From NCBI RefSeq assembly GCF_017792385.1, contig NZ_CP051230.1:1178001-1242000 (forward strand): a DNA stretch of 64,000 nt, given 5' to 3'. Position 1 is the stretch's first letter. Each line of letters begins with the position of its first letter. The stretch comes from Hyphomonas sp. (GTDB lineage Bacteria; Pseudomonadota; Alphaproteobacteria; Caulobacterales; Hyphomonadaceae). The position numbers and the translations under genes are program-made. Below, piece by piece: positions 15,910 to 24,808 of this stretch. A model generated the notes under the pieces. It did no database searches and was not told the DNA's origin. It saw only the letters and a list, made by a program, of their open reading frames with translations.

Positions 15910-17372
15910 TTCTTCTTGCCTCCAAGGAGACCATCCATGCCGGGCGGAAGAGAAGGCCCGCCGAGGCCGGGCAGGCCGCCTGCGCCGCCGCCGCCCATCT
16001 TGGCGAGGTCGCCCGGCGAGATGCCGGCAGCCTGCGCCATGTTCATCATGTTCTTCATGCCGCCCTTCTGGCGCATCTTCTTCATCATGCCGGCCATCTG
16101 TTGGTGCATCTTCAGCACCTTGTTGACTTCCTGCACGGTGACGCCGGCACCGGCAGCAATCCGCTTGCGGCGCGAGGCGTTCAGCAGGGCCGGCTTGCGG
16201 CGTTCTGCGCGGGTCATGGACAGGATGATCGCTTCCTGGCGCTTCAGCACATTGTCGTCGAGATTGGCGGCGTCCATCGCGGCCTTCGCCTTCCGAGCGC
16301 CCGGCAGCATGCCCATCAGGCCGCCAAGGCCGCCCATGCGCTGCATCTGGCGGAACTGTTCGGCCATGTCTTCGAGGTCGAACTGACCCTTGCGGAGTTT
16401 CTCCGCCATGCGTTCGGCCTTCTGGGCGTCCATCTGCTCGGCGGCCTTCTCGACCAGGGAGACAATGTCCCCCTGCCCCAGAATGCGACCTGCAACACGC
16501 TTGGCATCAAACGCATCGAGCCCGTCCAGCTTTTCGCCGACGCCCATGAACTTGATCGGCAGGCCAGTGACCGCGCGCATCGAAAGCGCGGCGCCGCCAC
16601 GGCCATCACCATCCATCCGCGTCAGGACAAGTCCTGTCAGAGGCAGGCGCGCATGGAACCGGCTGGCGGTTTCGACCGCATCCTGACCGGTCAGGGCATC
16701 GGCCACCAGCAATGTCTCGGACGGGGTCGCGATGTCCGCGATCTCCGCCACCTCATTCATCATCTGCTCGTCGATCGTCGTGCGGCCGGCCGTATCGAGG
16801 ATGAGGACGTCATAGCCGGAAATCTTCGCGGCGTTCAGGGCGCGGCGGGCAATATCCGCCGGCAACTGGCCTTCAATGATCGGCAGCGCGCTGACATTCT
16901 CGTTGCACTGGTCTGCCAGAATGGCCAGCTGTTCCATGGCGGCCGGGCGGCGTGTGTCGAGCGAGGCGAGCAGAACCTTCTTGCGCTCTTTCTCCGACAG
17001 GCGTTTGGCCAGCTTGCCCGTCGTGGTCGTCTTGCCGGAGCCCTGAAGGCCCGCCATCATGATGACGGCCGGCGGGCTGTCGATGCGCAGGGTGGTGTCG
17101 GCCTCTTCTCCGCCGAGCATGTCGACCAGCGCATCATAGACGATCTTGATGACCTGCTGGCCCGGCTTCACCGAGCGGATGACTTCCTCGCCGACGGCGC
17201 GGGCCCGCACCCCATCAATGAAATCCTTCACGACCGGCAGGGCGACGTCGGCTTCAAGCAGCGCAACGCGGATTTCGCGCAGCGCGGCATTCACGTCCTT
17301 TTCGGACAGTGCGCCGCGGCCGGTCAGGCCGTCGAATATCCCACCAAGGCGTTCGCTCAGCGTGTCGAACAT
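15906..17372 (-). CDS. ffh: Signal recognition particle protein
   Basis: Ffh binds signal sequences of nascent membrane proteins and, with 4.5S RNA and FtsY, targets them to SecYEG. The 488-residue protein has N domain, G domain with P-loop GLQGSGKTTTTGKLA, LDTRRPAA, DTAGR and TRMDGDGRGGAAL, and the methionine-rich M domain ending in a run of GG/PG repeats. Start at 17372 (MFDTLSERLGG) has GGAG 8 bases upstream. The next two downstream genes overlap it in a chain of 4-base overlaps. Confidence 0.97.
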   Translation of the reverse strand: MFDTLSERLGGIFDGLTGRGALSEKDVNAALREIRVALLEADVALPVVKDFIDGVRARAVGEEVIRSVKPGQQVIKIVYDALVDMLGGEEADTTLRIDSPPAVIMMAGLQGSGKTTTTGKLAKRLSEKERKKVLLASLDTRRPAAMEQLAILADQCNENVSALPIIEGQLPADIARRALNAAKISGYDVLILDTAGRTTIDEQMMNEVAEIADIATPSETLLVADALTGQDAVETASRFHARLPLTGLVLTRMDGDGRGGAALSMRAVTGLPIKFMGVGEKLDGLDAFDAKRVAGRILGQGDIVSLVEKAAEQMDAQKAERMAEKLRKGQFDLEDMAEQFRQMQRMGGLGGLMGMLPGARKAKAAMDAANLDDNVLKRQEAIILSMTRAERRKPALLNASRRKRIAAGAGVTVQEVNKVLKMHQQMAGMMKKMRQKGGMKNMMNMAQAAGISPGDLAKMGGGGAGGLPGLGGPSLPPGMDGLLGGKKK

Positions 17373-17565
17373 CTGTGTCGCTCCTTTGCCGTCTGCCAGA
17401 AGGTCCTGACATAGGCGCTCAAATCCCATTGCACAAAGCAGAAGTGCCCCGCTGAGCGACACTTCGCCGGGCGGGGGGCCTCGCTGACCTCGCGGGATCA
17501 GTCAAAGCGCGCTTTCTGGATTTGCGCAGATGTTCGCGGGGCTAAAGCACGCAGCGGGCGTGGCG

Positions 17566-18168
17566 TCAAGCGTGCTGCAGCGCGCGCACACGATCCCGCA
17601 ACAGGGCGATGGCGGCCTTGATCTCGTCGCCGACCAGGCTGAGCACGACCATATTGGCCCAGCTGCCGCCTGCCGTGCGCATGTAATTGCGGATCAGACC
17701 CTCACGCTGGGCGCCCATTCGCGTAAAGGCGCGGACGGCACGTTCATTCTGCTCCGGCACAAAATAGGAAATCCGGCGGAACCGCGCCTCCTGTGCCCGC
17801 GTCAGCAGCGCCAGCTGGGTGGCCGGCACGATGGCCGTGCCGCGATACTTCTCCGGATGCCAGACAAATCCGATTTCCAGGCGCCGGTGCGTGCGCGAAA
17901 CCCGTTCGAACGCTGCCAGGCCGGCGAATTCCCCCGTTGCCTTGTCTACCACGAAGAATGGATAGAACGTGCCGGTCTCCTGCATCTCCAGACTGTAATC
18001 CATATAGGCTTCCAGGCTGGTCCCGGTCGGCATCACGGGCATCCATTTCCACATGGATTCCGCCAGGGAGTCCGCCAGCACGATCGGCTTGTGCGCGGCC
18101 GTCAGCGTGTCCAGGCGAACCACATCATTTTCAGGAGCCGGATCGGCGAGGTTCATAACATGGATCAT
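17566..18168 (-). CDS. GNAT-family N-acetyltransferase
   Basis: About 200 residues, RimJ/RimL-like GNAT acetyltransferase that uses acetyl-CoA. The core has RRLEIGFVWHPEKYRGTAI, where the RG of the Q/R-x-x-G-x-G/A acetyl-CoA loop appears as KYRGTAI, and FVPEQNERAVRAFTRMGAQREG, typical of this group. The substrate may be an N-terminal amino group or a small molecule; not resolved. The start is uncertain: ATGs at 18168 and 18156 are both possible, and a longer start at 18192 would lie inside a strong hairpin. Convergent with nothing nearby; 190 bp separate it from ffh. Confidence 0.8.
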   Translation of the reverse strand: MIHVMNLADPAPENDVVRLDTLTAAHKPIVLADSLAESMWKWMPVMPTGTSLEAYMDYSLEMQETGTFYPFFVVDKATGEFAGLAAFERVSRTHRRLEIGFVWHPEKYRGTAIVPATQLALLTRAQEARFRRISYFVPEQNERAVRAFTRMGAQREGLIRNYMRTAGGSWANMVVLSLVGDEIKAAIALLRDRVRALQHA

Positions 18169-18177
18169 CAGGTCAGA

Positions 18178-18210
18178 GGCCGGGCGTGGCAAGCAAAACC
18201 ACGCCCGGCC
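18178..18210. repeat. Perfect 12-bp inverted repeat (strong hairpin)
   Basis: Arms 18178-18189 and 18199-18210 are perfect complements (GGCCGGGCGTGG type) with a 9-base loop. It lies between the end of the prolyl oligopeptidase gene and the start of the acetyltransferase gene. There is no T run directly after it on the minus strand, so it is not a standard terminator there; T-rich sequence (18216-18225) lies on the plus side. Confidence 0.75.
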
Positions 18211-18257
18211 CCAAAAGTTTCTTTTCGGAACTTGAAATGAGTTCCAGTTTCAGACCC

Positions 18258-20435
18258 TTATTCCTGATCGTCAGCCATCAGCCGACGGGTCAGATAGGTG
18301 AACTCCAGGGCCGAACGTTTGGCGCGCTCGGTCTGGTTCGCTGCGGCCGAATGGCCACCATCAATGTTCTCATAATAATAGAAAGGAAGGCCGGCCGCCT
18401 CGAACTTCGCCGCCATCTTGCGGGCATGCCCGGGATGCACCCGGTCATCCTTTGTCGATGTGACGAAGAACGGAACCGGATACGGCTTTGAAGCATCGAA
18501 ATTCTGATAAGGCGAAATCGTTTCAAGGAAGGCGCGCTCTTCCGGCACTTCCGGGGAGCCGTACTCGTCAACCCAGGATGCACCCGCCAGAAGCAGGTGA
18601 TAGCGCATCATGTCCAGCAGCGGCACCTGCACGACAACGGCATTCCAGAGGTCCGGGCGCTGGTTCAGCATGACGCCCATCAACAGGCCACCATTCGAGC
18701 CGCCCATGATGCCGAGATGTTCCGGCGAGGTGACACCGCGCGCAACAAGATCTTCTCCGACGGAAATGAAATCGTCATAGACGCGCTGACGGTTCAGTTT
18801 CAGACCAGCCTGGTGCCAGCCAGGGCCGAATTCACCGCCGCCCCTGATATTGGCCAGAACATATGCGCCGCCCTTCTCGAGCCAGAGCCGACCGGCAACC
18901 GGGCTGTAGGACGGGTTCATGGACACCTGAAAGCCGCCATAGCCATACAGCAAGGTCGGCGTTGTGCCGTCCATCGGCACGTCTTCCTTGCTGACCAGGA
19001 AGTACGGCACCCGGGTTCCGTCTTTCGACACCGCAAAATGCTGCGTCACTCTCAGGCCAGTAGCATCGAATTTCGGCGGTAGGCTCTTCAGCGTCGTCAC
19101 CTCGCCGGAGGTGACGGAATAGGAGAGGAGGGAATCCGGCGTCAGGAAATCCTCATAATTCAGGAACACCGTGTCTTCCTCTTCGCTGGCAAAAGCAATG
19201 TTCGCCTGACCTGTGCCCGGCATGTCGACCATGGCGCGTGTCCAGCCGGCTTCGGACAGCTCGGCGCGCATCACCTTGCCGACCGCCGTGTCGCTGACGC
19301 CCAGCATGACCGCGCCCTTGGCGACGGAAACCCCTTCCAGGGCCTGGGTCTCGGAAGGGTGGAAGACCAGCGAGACCGGCGGCAGCGCCTTGGTCTGAAG
19401 GAATTCATCAAGCTCAAACGAGACGAGATCACCGGACTTGAAAGCGCCGTCCTGCCCTTCGGGCGCCCAATCCTCCTGCAGCGACACCAGCAGCTGGCCC
19501 TTGTAGACACCATTCAGCGAGGCCTTTGCCGGAACCGGAATCTGTACTGGGTCGCCGCCCTCTTCCGGGAACCACCAATAACGGGACGTGAAGAACGTAT
19601 CGGCCTGCACCGCGCCCTGCAGGACGCGGCCATCCTCCAGCTCCAGCGACATGGGCCACACGCCGACATCATCCACATCGCCGCGGATCAGTTCTTCGGC
19701 CCTCTCCAGCGGCGTGCCGCGCTGCCAGCGTTTGACGATGAAGGGGTATCCCGAGTTTGTCAGTGTGCCTTCGCCCCAATCGGTGGCGATCAACAAAGTG
19801 TCCGGCCCGGCCCAGGCGCCGCCCTGTTTTGCCTCCAGCGTGACAAAGCCGTCTTCCACAAACTGTTTCGTCGACAGGTCGAATTCGCGCCGGATCACGG
19901 CATCCTTGCCGCCATTCGACAGGGACAGCATGCATTTGTAGGGCAGGTCGGAGCCTTTCGGGCGGAAACAATCTGCACCCTTGAAGACCCAGTTCCGGTC
20001 TTCTTCCTCGGCGAGCTTGTCGAAGTCGAGAATGGTCTCCCATTCCGGCGCATCGCTGGCATAGCTTTCCAGCGGCGTGCGACGCCACAGGCCGCGCACA
20101 TGCGTGTCATCCTGCCAGAAATTGTAGACCATGCCGTCCCGGATCGAACCATAGGGAATGCGCTCGGACGAGGTCAGCGCTTCGGTGGCCGCCGCTTCAA
20201 ACGCAGCATAGTTCGGGTCGGCCTGCAATTCGGCCAGCGACCGCTCATTCTGGGCGCGGACCCAGGTCAGCGCGGCCTCACCTTCCACATCCTCGAGCCA
20301 GAGATACGGATCCTGAGCGGCGGCATCAGATGCTTGCGATGAGGGAATCGTGTCTGCCAAGGGGGTCTCCACGGGGGTTTGGGTTCCACAGGCGGCCAGG
20401 GCCAGAAAGCCGAGCGGGGCCAGAAATTTGCGCAT
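18258..20435 (-). CDS. Prolyl oligopeptidase family serine peptidase, lipoprotein
   Basis: A 725-residue S9A-type peptidase that cleaves short peptides after proline. The N-terminus MRKFLAPLGFLALAAC is a lipoprotein signal (Cys16). An N-terminal lid/propeller part starts with DPYLWLEDVEGEAALTWV, as in prolyl oligopeptidases. The alpha/beta-hydrolase domain has the serine nucleophile in GIMGGSNGGLLMG (about residue 580), Asp in STKDDRVHP (about 663/664) and His in IDGGHSAAA (about 695). Being lipidated, it should act outside the cytoplasm. It is a single gene between a minus-strand membrane-anchored gene and the acetyltransferase gene. Confidence 0.93.
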   Translation of the reverse strand: MRKFLAPLGFLALAACGTQTPVETPLADTIPSSQASDAAAQDPYLWLEDVEGEAALTWVRAQNERSLAELQADPNYAAFEAAATEALTSSERIPYGSIRDGMVYNFWQDDTHVRGLWRRTPLESYASDAPEWETILDFDKLAEEEDRNWVFKGADCFRPKGSDLPYKCMLSLSNGGKDAVIRREFDLSTKQFVEDGFVTLEAKQGGAWAGPDTLLIATDWGEGTLTNSGYPFIVKRWQRGTPLERAEELIRGDVDDVGVWPMSLELEDGRVLQGAVQADTFFTSRYWWFPEEGGDPVQIPVPAKASLNGVYKGQLLVSLQEDWAPEGQDGAFKSGDLVSFELDEFLQTKALPPVSLVFHPSETQALEGVSVAKGAVMLGVSDTAVGKVMRAELSEAGWTRAMVDMPGTGQANIAFASEEEDTVFLNYEDFLTPDSLLSYSVTSGEVTTLKSLPPKFDATGLRVTQHFAVSKDGTRVPYFLVSKEDVPMDGTTPTLLYGYGGFQVSMNPSYSPVAGRLWLEKGGAYVLANIRGGGEFGPGWHQAGLKLNRQRVYDDFISVGEDLVARGVTSPEHLGIMGGSNGGLLMGVMLNQRPDLWNAVVVQVPLLDMMRYHLLLAGASWVDEYGSPEVPEERAFLETISPYQNFDASKPYPVPFFVTSTKDDRVHPGHARKMAAKFEAAGLPFYYYENIDGGHSAAANQTERAKRSALEFTYLTRRLMADDQE

Positions 20436-20553
20436 ATCGTCTCCAGGGGCGGTCGATCAACAGGACAGGAACTGTAACTATTGAAACAGATTTCCAGCCC
20501 TTGCAATCAGCCCGGCATGATTTGCCGCGCCGAACTGTACCCTCCGCGATAGG

Positions 20554-21135
20554 CTAGCCAATCCGCTCGAAGGTGATGCGCTCGATCAGCAGGGCGCGCG
20601 ATTTTTCCGGCACGACAGGGCGCACTGCGAAATAGTCGAAGGCCTGGTCCCCGATATGCCGGGGCACGTCATATTCGAACGAGAAATCCTGGAATTCGGG
20701 GGACAGGTCGAAGGTCTGCCAGCCGGAATCGCCTTCCCGGCCGACGGAATAAATCGCATTTGCCTGCATGGCCCCGCGCTGGTCTGCGGGCCGCATGCGG
20801 ATCGTGCACCGGATGCGACGCGCCGAGAACTGGACTTCCAGATCGCTGGCCAGGCGGAAATGCGGACCTTCTTCCGGATCCGGCCCGAGCAGGCCTTCCT
20901 GTGCCTCGATATAGAGCAGGAAATCGCCCTCGCCGTCGCGGACGAGTTCTGTGGTGACGTCACCTCCGGCCAGGATCTTGTTGAGGAAGGCCCCTTCCAC
21001 GACAATCCGGTCGTAATTGGCGCCGTCGCCGGTGACCGCGCCATCCGGCAACCGACCGAAAGCCGGCCAGACGGCAAGCAGCACCATTCCCACGGCAAGC
21101 AAAATGGCCAGAGGGAAGAAAATCCGGTCTCTCAT
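20554..21135 (-). CDS. Membrane-anchored protein of unknown function
   Basis: A 193-residue protein with one N-terminal membrane helix (IFFPLAILLAVGMVLLAVWPAF) and an otherwise soluble, beta-rich domain. The latter has a RLASDLEVQFSARRIRCTIR strand region and SEN-free, carbohydrate-binding-like beta pattern; it ends with RALLIERITFERIG. Such a fold would be compatible with a jelly-roll, but I do not recognise a family. It is divergent from the AGE isomerase gene; the two start about 130 bp apart. Confidence 0.65.
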   Translation of the reverse strand: MRDRIFFPLAILLAVGMVLLAVWPAFGRLPDGAVTGDGANYDRIVVEGAFLNKILAGGDVTTELVRDGEGDFLLYIEAQEGLLGPDPEEGPHFRLASDLEVQFSARRIRCTIRMRPADQRGAMQANAIYSVGREGDSGWQTFDLSPEFQDFSFEYDVPRHIGDQAFDYFAVRPVVPEKSRALLIERITFERIG

Positions 21136-21267
21136 CGGTGGGGGAACTCTTTCACAGTTCGGCGTCGGCAGCCGCTAGCCAAGGACTGGCACTCCTGTTA
21201 GCAGGAAGCCGAGCGGTTTGGCGAGCCGCAGACGCCGTCTTGCATGAAATTAACGGGGGCGAGTTCC

Positions 21268-22410
21268 ATGTCGACATCGGCATTGCGGCGGCGAGCCAAG
21301 GAGGCTCGGCACTGGCTGTTTGAAGCTTGTTTCCCTCTCTGGAGCGAACGCGGAGTCGGCGAGGCTGGCCTGTTTCGTGAAGCCCTGTCACTGGACCACG
21401 CGCCGCTCGGCGAGGACACGACCCGGGTGCGCGTTCAGGCGCGCCAGACCTTTGTCTTCGCGCAGGCCCTATTGCTGGGCTGGAGGCCGGAGCTCGCCGG
21501 CGATCTTGTGGAACAGGGCGTGCGCACCCTGAGCGGCGCAGCGCGGCGCGCGGATGGCCTGACCGGCCGCACCCTGCACACTGATGGCAGCGGCCTCGCC
21601 GATGACACGCCGGATCTCTACGACCTGGCCTTCACCCTCTACGCTCTCGCAGTGTCCAGCGAGGCGATGGAGGATGGCAGCGGCCCGATCGCGTCGGCAC
21701 GCGCCCTGCTGGATGCCCTCGACCGGCGCATGAAAGACCTCACAAATGGAGGATATGCGGAAGTCCTGCCCGTGCCGGACCGGCGCAGCCAGAACCCGCA
21801 CATGCATCTTCTGGAAGCATGCCTGGCCCTGCACAGGGTTGACCCGGAAGGCGGGCATCTCGCGCGCGCGGGCGAGCTGGTCGCCCTGTTCCACGAACGG
21901 TTCACGGCTGGCCCCGGCGGCCTGCTCGGCGAATTCTTCGCTCCAGACTGGAGTGAAGGCGCGGGGGATGCGGCGCGCATTGTCGAGCCCGGCCACCAAT
22001 TTGAATGGGTCTGGCTTCTGGATGCCTATGCCCGCGCAGCCGGTGAAGCCGTCGCCCCCATTGCGGGGCGGCTCTACACCTATGCGTCCGGCACGCTGGA
22101 TGCGGATGGTCGCGCGCTGCTGGAAACCACGCGGGACGGCCTGCCCCATGATGCAGGACGGCGCAGCTGGTCCCAGTCCGAAGCTCTGAAGGCGCACCTG
22201 GTCATGCTGGAAATGACCGGAGACGAGGCGATTGCAGCCGCCGCCTGCCGCAGCTTCGATGTGCTAATGGACGAACACCTGACGCCGGAGGGCGGATGGA
22301 TCGAGCAATATGATGGCGATGGCCATATTGTTTCGGCCACCATGCCCGCCTCGACGGGCTATCACGTCGCATTGGCCTTTTCCGAGCTTATCCGCGTGAT
22401 GGATGCTTGA
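21268..22410 (+). CDS. AGE-family (N-acylglucosamine 2-epimerase/mannose isomerase-like) protein
   Basis: A 380-residue (alpha/alpha)6-barrel protein of the AGE epimerase/isomerase family, which includes mannose isomerases and N-acylglucosamine 2-epimerases. Visible family features are the regular helix pairs, QARQTFVFAQAL with Arg/Gln near the ring centre, NPHMHLLEACLAL and VEPGHQFEWVWLLDAYAR, where the histidines correspond to catalytic residues of the family, and RSWSQSEALKAHL. The ATG at 21268 (MSTSALRRRA) follows a GGGGGCGAG Shine-Dalgarno-like stretch; an upstream ATG at 21244 is less likely. The gene is followed by gpmA 54 bases later, suggesting sugar metabolism. Substrate not determined. 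Confidence 0.85.
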   Translation: MSTSALRRRAKEARHWLFEACFPLWSERGVGEAGLFREALSLDHAPLGEDTTRVRVQARQTFVFAQALLLGWRPELAGDLVEQGVRTLSGAARRADGLTGRTLHTDGSGLADDTPDLYDLAFTLYALAVSSEAMEDGSGPIASARALLDALDRRMKDLTNGGYAEVLPVPDRRSQNPHMHLLEACLALHRVDPEGGHLARAGELVALFHERFTAGPGGLLGEFFAPDWSEGAGDAARIVEPGHQFEWVWLLDAYARAAGEAVAPIAGRLYTYASGTLDADGRALLETTRDGLPHDAGRRSWSQSEALKAHLVMLEMTGDEAIAAAACRSFDVLMDEHLTPEGGWIEQYDGDGHIVSATMPASTGYHVALAFSELIRVMDA

Positions 22411-22464
22411 AACGGAACGGGTTTGCCCTGAAAAGGGCCCGGAATTGTTGAGAAGGAAGTATTC

Positions 22465-23178
22465 ATGCCCACACTAGCGCTTGTCCGGCACGGCCAGTCC
22501 GAATGGAATCTGCAGAACCGCTTCACGGGTTGGTGGGATGCCGACCTGACCGAAAAGGGCGAAGCCGAGGCAAAGAAATCGGGCGAGTTGCTGAAAGCCA
22601 CCGACGCCGACTTCCGCGCCGCCTTCACCAGTGTCCAGACGCGCGCCATTCGTACCCTCTGGCTGGCCCTGACGGAAATGGGACGGGTCTGGCTGCCGGT
22701 TACCAAGCACTGGCGCCTGAATGAGCGTCACTATGGCGGCCTGACCGGGCTCGACAAGGCCGAGACCGCCGCCAAGCATGGCGACGAACAAGTGCATATC
22801 TGGCGTCGTTCCTATGACATCCCGCCGCCGCCGCTGGAAGCCGGCAGCGAATTCGATCTGGCCAGCGACCCCCGCTACAAGGGCATAGACATTCCGAACA
22901 CCGAAAGCCTGAAGCTGACGCTGAAGCGTGTGCTGCCCTATTGGGAAGAGACGATTGCCCCAGTGCTGAAATCCGGCACGGACACCGTCATTGCAGCCCA
23001 TGGCAATTCCCTGCGGGCCCTGGTGAAACACCTGTTCCAGGTGCCGGATGAATCCATTACCGGGATCGAGATCCCGACCGGAAACCCGCTTCTGATTGAA
23101 CTGGACGACAGCCTGAAGCCCATTTCGGTGCGCTATCTGGATGCAGAGCGCGGCAAGCCATTGCCCGAACTGCCATGA
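22465..23178 (+). CDS. gpmA: 2,3-bisphosphoglycerate-dependent phosphoglycerate mutase
   Basis: GpmA interconverts 3- and 2-phosphoglycerate in glycolysis/gluconeogenesis. The 237-residue protein has the phosphohistidine loop LALVRHGQSEWNLQNRF, LNERHYGGLTGLDKAETA with the second conserved residues, and AAHGNSLRALVKHL with the C-terminal histidine. It is a little longer or shorter than the enteric enzyme only within the normal range. The stop codon overlaps the next gene (ATGA, 23175-23178). Confidence 0.96.
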   Translation: MPTLALVRHGQSEWNLQNRFTGWWDADLTEKGEAEAKKSGELLKATDADFRAAFTSVQTRAIRTLWLALTEMGRVWLPVTKHWRLNERHYGGLTGLDKAETAAKHGDEQVHIWRRSYDIPPPPLEAGSEFDLASDPRYKGIDIPNTESLKLTLKRVLPYWEETIAPVLKSGTDTVIAAHGNSLRALVKHLFQVPDESITGIEIPTGNPLLIELDDSLKPISVRYLDAERGKPLPELP

Positions 23179-23630
23179 GCCTGCGCCCGTCCCGGCGGCG
23201 CGACCGGCGCATGATGGGGCGGGCCCTTGCGCTCGCAAGACTCAATCACGGCCTGACCGGCGCCAATCCATCCGTCGGCTGCATCCTGATCGACCGGGAC
23301 GGCCATGTTGTCGGGGCCGGGGTGACCGGCCTTGGCGGGCGCCCCCATGCCGAGGAGATTGCCCTGGATGAAGCCGGCGACAGGGCGCGCGGCGGCACCG
23401 CCTATGTCACGCTGGAACCCTGCCGGGAACGCTCGAAGGGGGGCAAGTCTTGCTCGCTCAAACTGCGCGAGGCTGGTGTTTCCCGGGTCGTGTGCGCGAT
23501 CGAGGATCCGCACCCCGTGGCCAATGGCGGCATTCGCGCGCTGCGCGATGCGGGCATTCACGTCCAACTCGGCCTCGGCCGGCGTGACGCCCAGCGCCTC
23601 TACCGCAAATTCTTCCGGTCCGTGACCTAG
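23175..23630 (+). CDS. RibD-like deaminase domain protein without reductase domain
   Basis: A 151-residue protein equivalent to the N-terminal deaminase half of RibD (cytidine-deaminase fold, zinc). It has GLTGANPSVGCILIDRDG, the HAEEIAL motif with zinc-binding His and catalytic Glu, and TLEPCRERSKGGKSC, in which two cysteines bind zinc; the spacing between cysteines is one residue longer than in the common PCSHHG...PPC form. The reductase half of RibD, about 200 residues, is missing here; the frame ends with FFRSVT. Deaminase-only paralogues are known in families of guanine/pyrimidine deaminases, so the exact substrate is open. It starts inside the gpmA stop and overlaps the convergent glycosyltransferase gene by 4 bases. 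Confidence 0.75.
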   Translation: MSLRPSRRRDRRMMGRALALARLNHGLTGANPSVGCILIDRDGHVVGAGVTGLGGRPHAEEIALDEAGDRARGGTAYVTLEPCRERSKGGKSCSLKLREAGVSRVVCAIEDPHPVANGGIRALRDAGIHVQLGLGRRDAQRLYRKFFRSVT

Positions 23631-24676
23631 CCGCCAAACGGCCCGGCGTGGGCGATGATCTTCTCGTAAAACGCCAGGGAATCGCGTTGGAACGCAGCCT
23701 TGGTGAATTGCTGCTCATAGGATTCGCGTCCGCCGGCGACGAGTTTCGCTGCCAGCGCCTTGTCTGAAATCACCCGGCCGAGCGCCGTTGCCAAGGCGTC
23801 GACATCGTTCTTCGGGATCAGCAGCCCGTTCACTTCATTCTTCACATAGGCGGCAGGCCCCACGGCATCGGCTGCCACCAGCGGGCGCGATGCAGCCCAC
23901 GCATCCACCGTCACCGTGCCGAACGGCTCATAGCGGGACGGGAACGCCACCACATCGCAGGCGGCGAGAAGCGCGCCCCGATCATTCCGCCAGCCGAGGA
24001 AGCGAACCCGGTCATCCAGACCGAGCTTCGTGCATTGCGCCTTGAGTTCCGCCTCGATCGGGCCATCGCCAGCAATCCAGACATACAGGCCTGGCACCCT
24101 GGCCGTCGCGTCGAGCAACGTATCGAGGCCCTTCTTCTCATGCAGGCGGGCCAGCGCGAGCGCCACCGGCGCATCTTCCGGCGTATCGAGCGCGGCTCGG
24201 CTCGCCGGATCAGCGCCTTCAAAATCGGCATAGGTGTGAATGATGGCGGAACGGTCTTCGGGCACGCCCTGTTCACGAATATGGCGCAGCAAGTCGATGG
24301 TCAGGCCGACATGCCATTCGCAGTTCGAGAAGCGCGTCAGCTTGTAGTAGCCGCCATACCAGCCAATCGACCGGTTGCGGTACTCTTTCGGAGCATATTG
24401 CCCGGCCCGGCCCATCCAGTATTCGATGACATCCGGCTTGAACACCTTGATGGCGTCGCCGATCACGCGACGGGTGGGAAAGGGCCAGGTATTGTTGAAG
24501 GCAGCCAGATCGACGCCGATACCGGCCTCCCGGAATTTCTGCACGCGAAACTGATTGTCCGGCCGGGTGACCACATGTTGGGTCAAACCGGCCTCCGCCA
24601 GCGCCAGAACGGACTCCAGCATGATGTTCTCCGCGCCGCCTTCCTGTGCGCCCGCCATCACATGCATGATCCGCAT
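23627..24676 (-). CDS. Family 4 glycosyltransferase
   Basis: A 349-residue GT-B glycosyltransferase. The N-terminus MRIMHVMAGAQEGGAENIML is the classical acceptor-domain start. The C-terminal donor domain has ALARLHEKKGLDTLLDATA, GDGPIEAELKAQCTKLGL and the E-x7-E motif with PSRYEPFGTVTVDAWAASRP. Such enzymes are retaining and use NDP-sugars; in bacteria many build lipopolysaccharide or exopolysaccharide. A single gene with no surrounding polysaccharide cluster. It is convergent with the RibD-like gene. Confidence 0.88.
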   Translation of the reverse strand: MRIMHVMAGAQEGGAENIMLESVLALAEAGLTQHVVTRPDNQFRVQKFREAGIGVDLAAFNNTWPFPTRRVIGDAIKVFKPDVIEYWMGRAGQYAPKEYRNRSIGWYGGYYKLTRFSNCEWHVGLTIDLLRHIREQGVPEDRSAIIHTYADFEGADPASRAALDTPEDAPVALALARLHEKKGLDTLLDATARVPGLYVWIAGDGPIEAELKAQCTKLGLDDRVRFLGWRNDRGALLAACDVVAFPSRYEPFGTVTVDAWAASRPLVAADAVGPAAYVKNEVNGLLIPKNDVDALATALGRVISDKALAAKLVAGGRESYEQQFTKAAFQRDSLAFYEKIIAHAGPFGG

Positions 24677-24808
24677 CTGCCGTTCCTTTCGCTGTCAAAC
24701 GTCCTGCCCGAGCGCATACCCATTATCACCCGCTGCGGCAAACGCTCCTTGGCAGTGCGGGCTGAAATGCCTACAGACGGGACGAAACACCATAAAGGCC
24801 GCATGCCC

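Noticed and set aside
18178..18210. Standard intrinsic terminator of the oligopeptidase gene
   Set aside because: No T run follows the hairpin on the minus strand.
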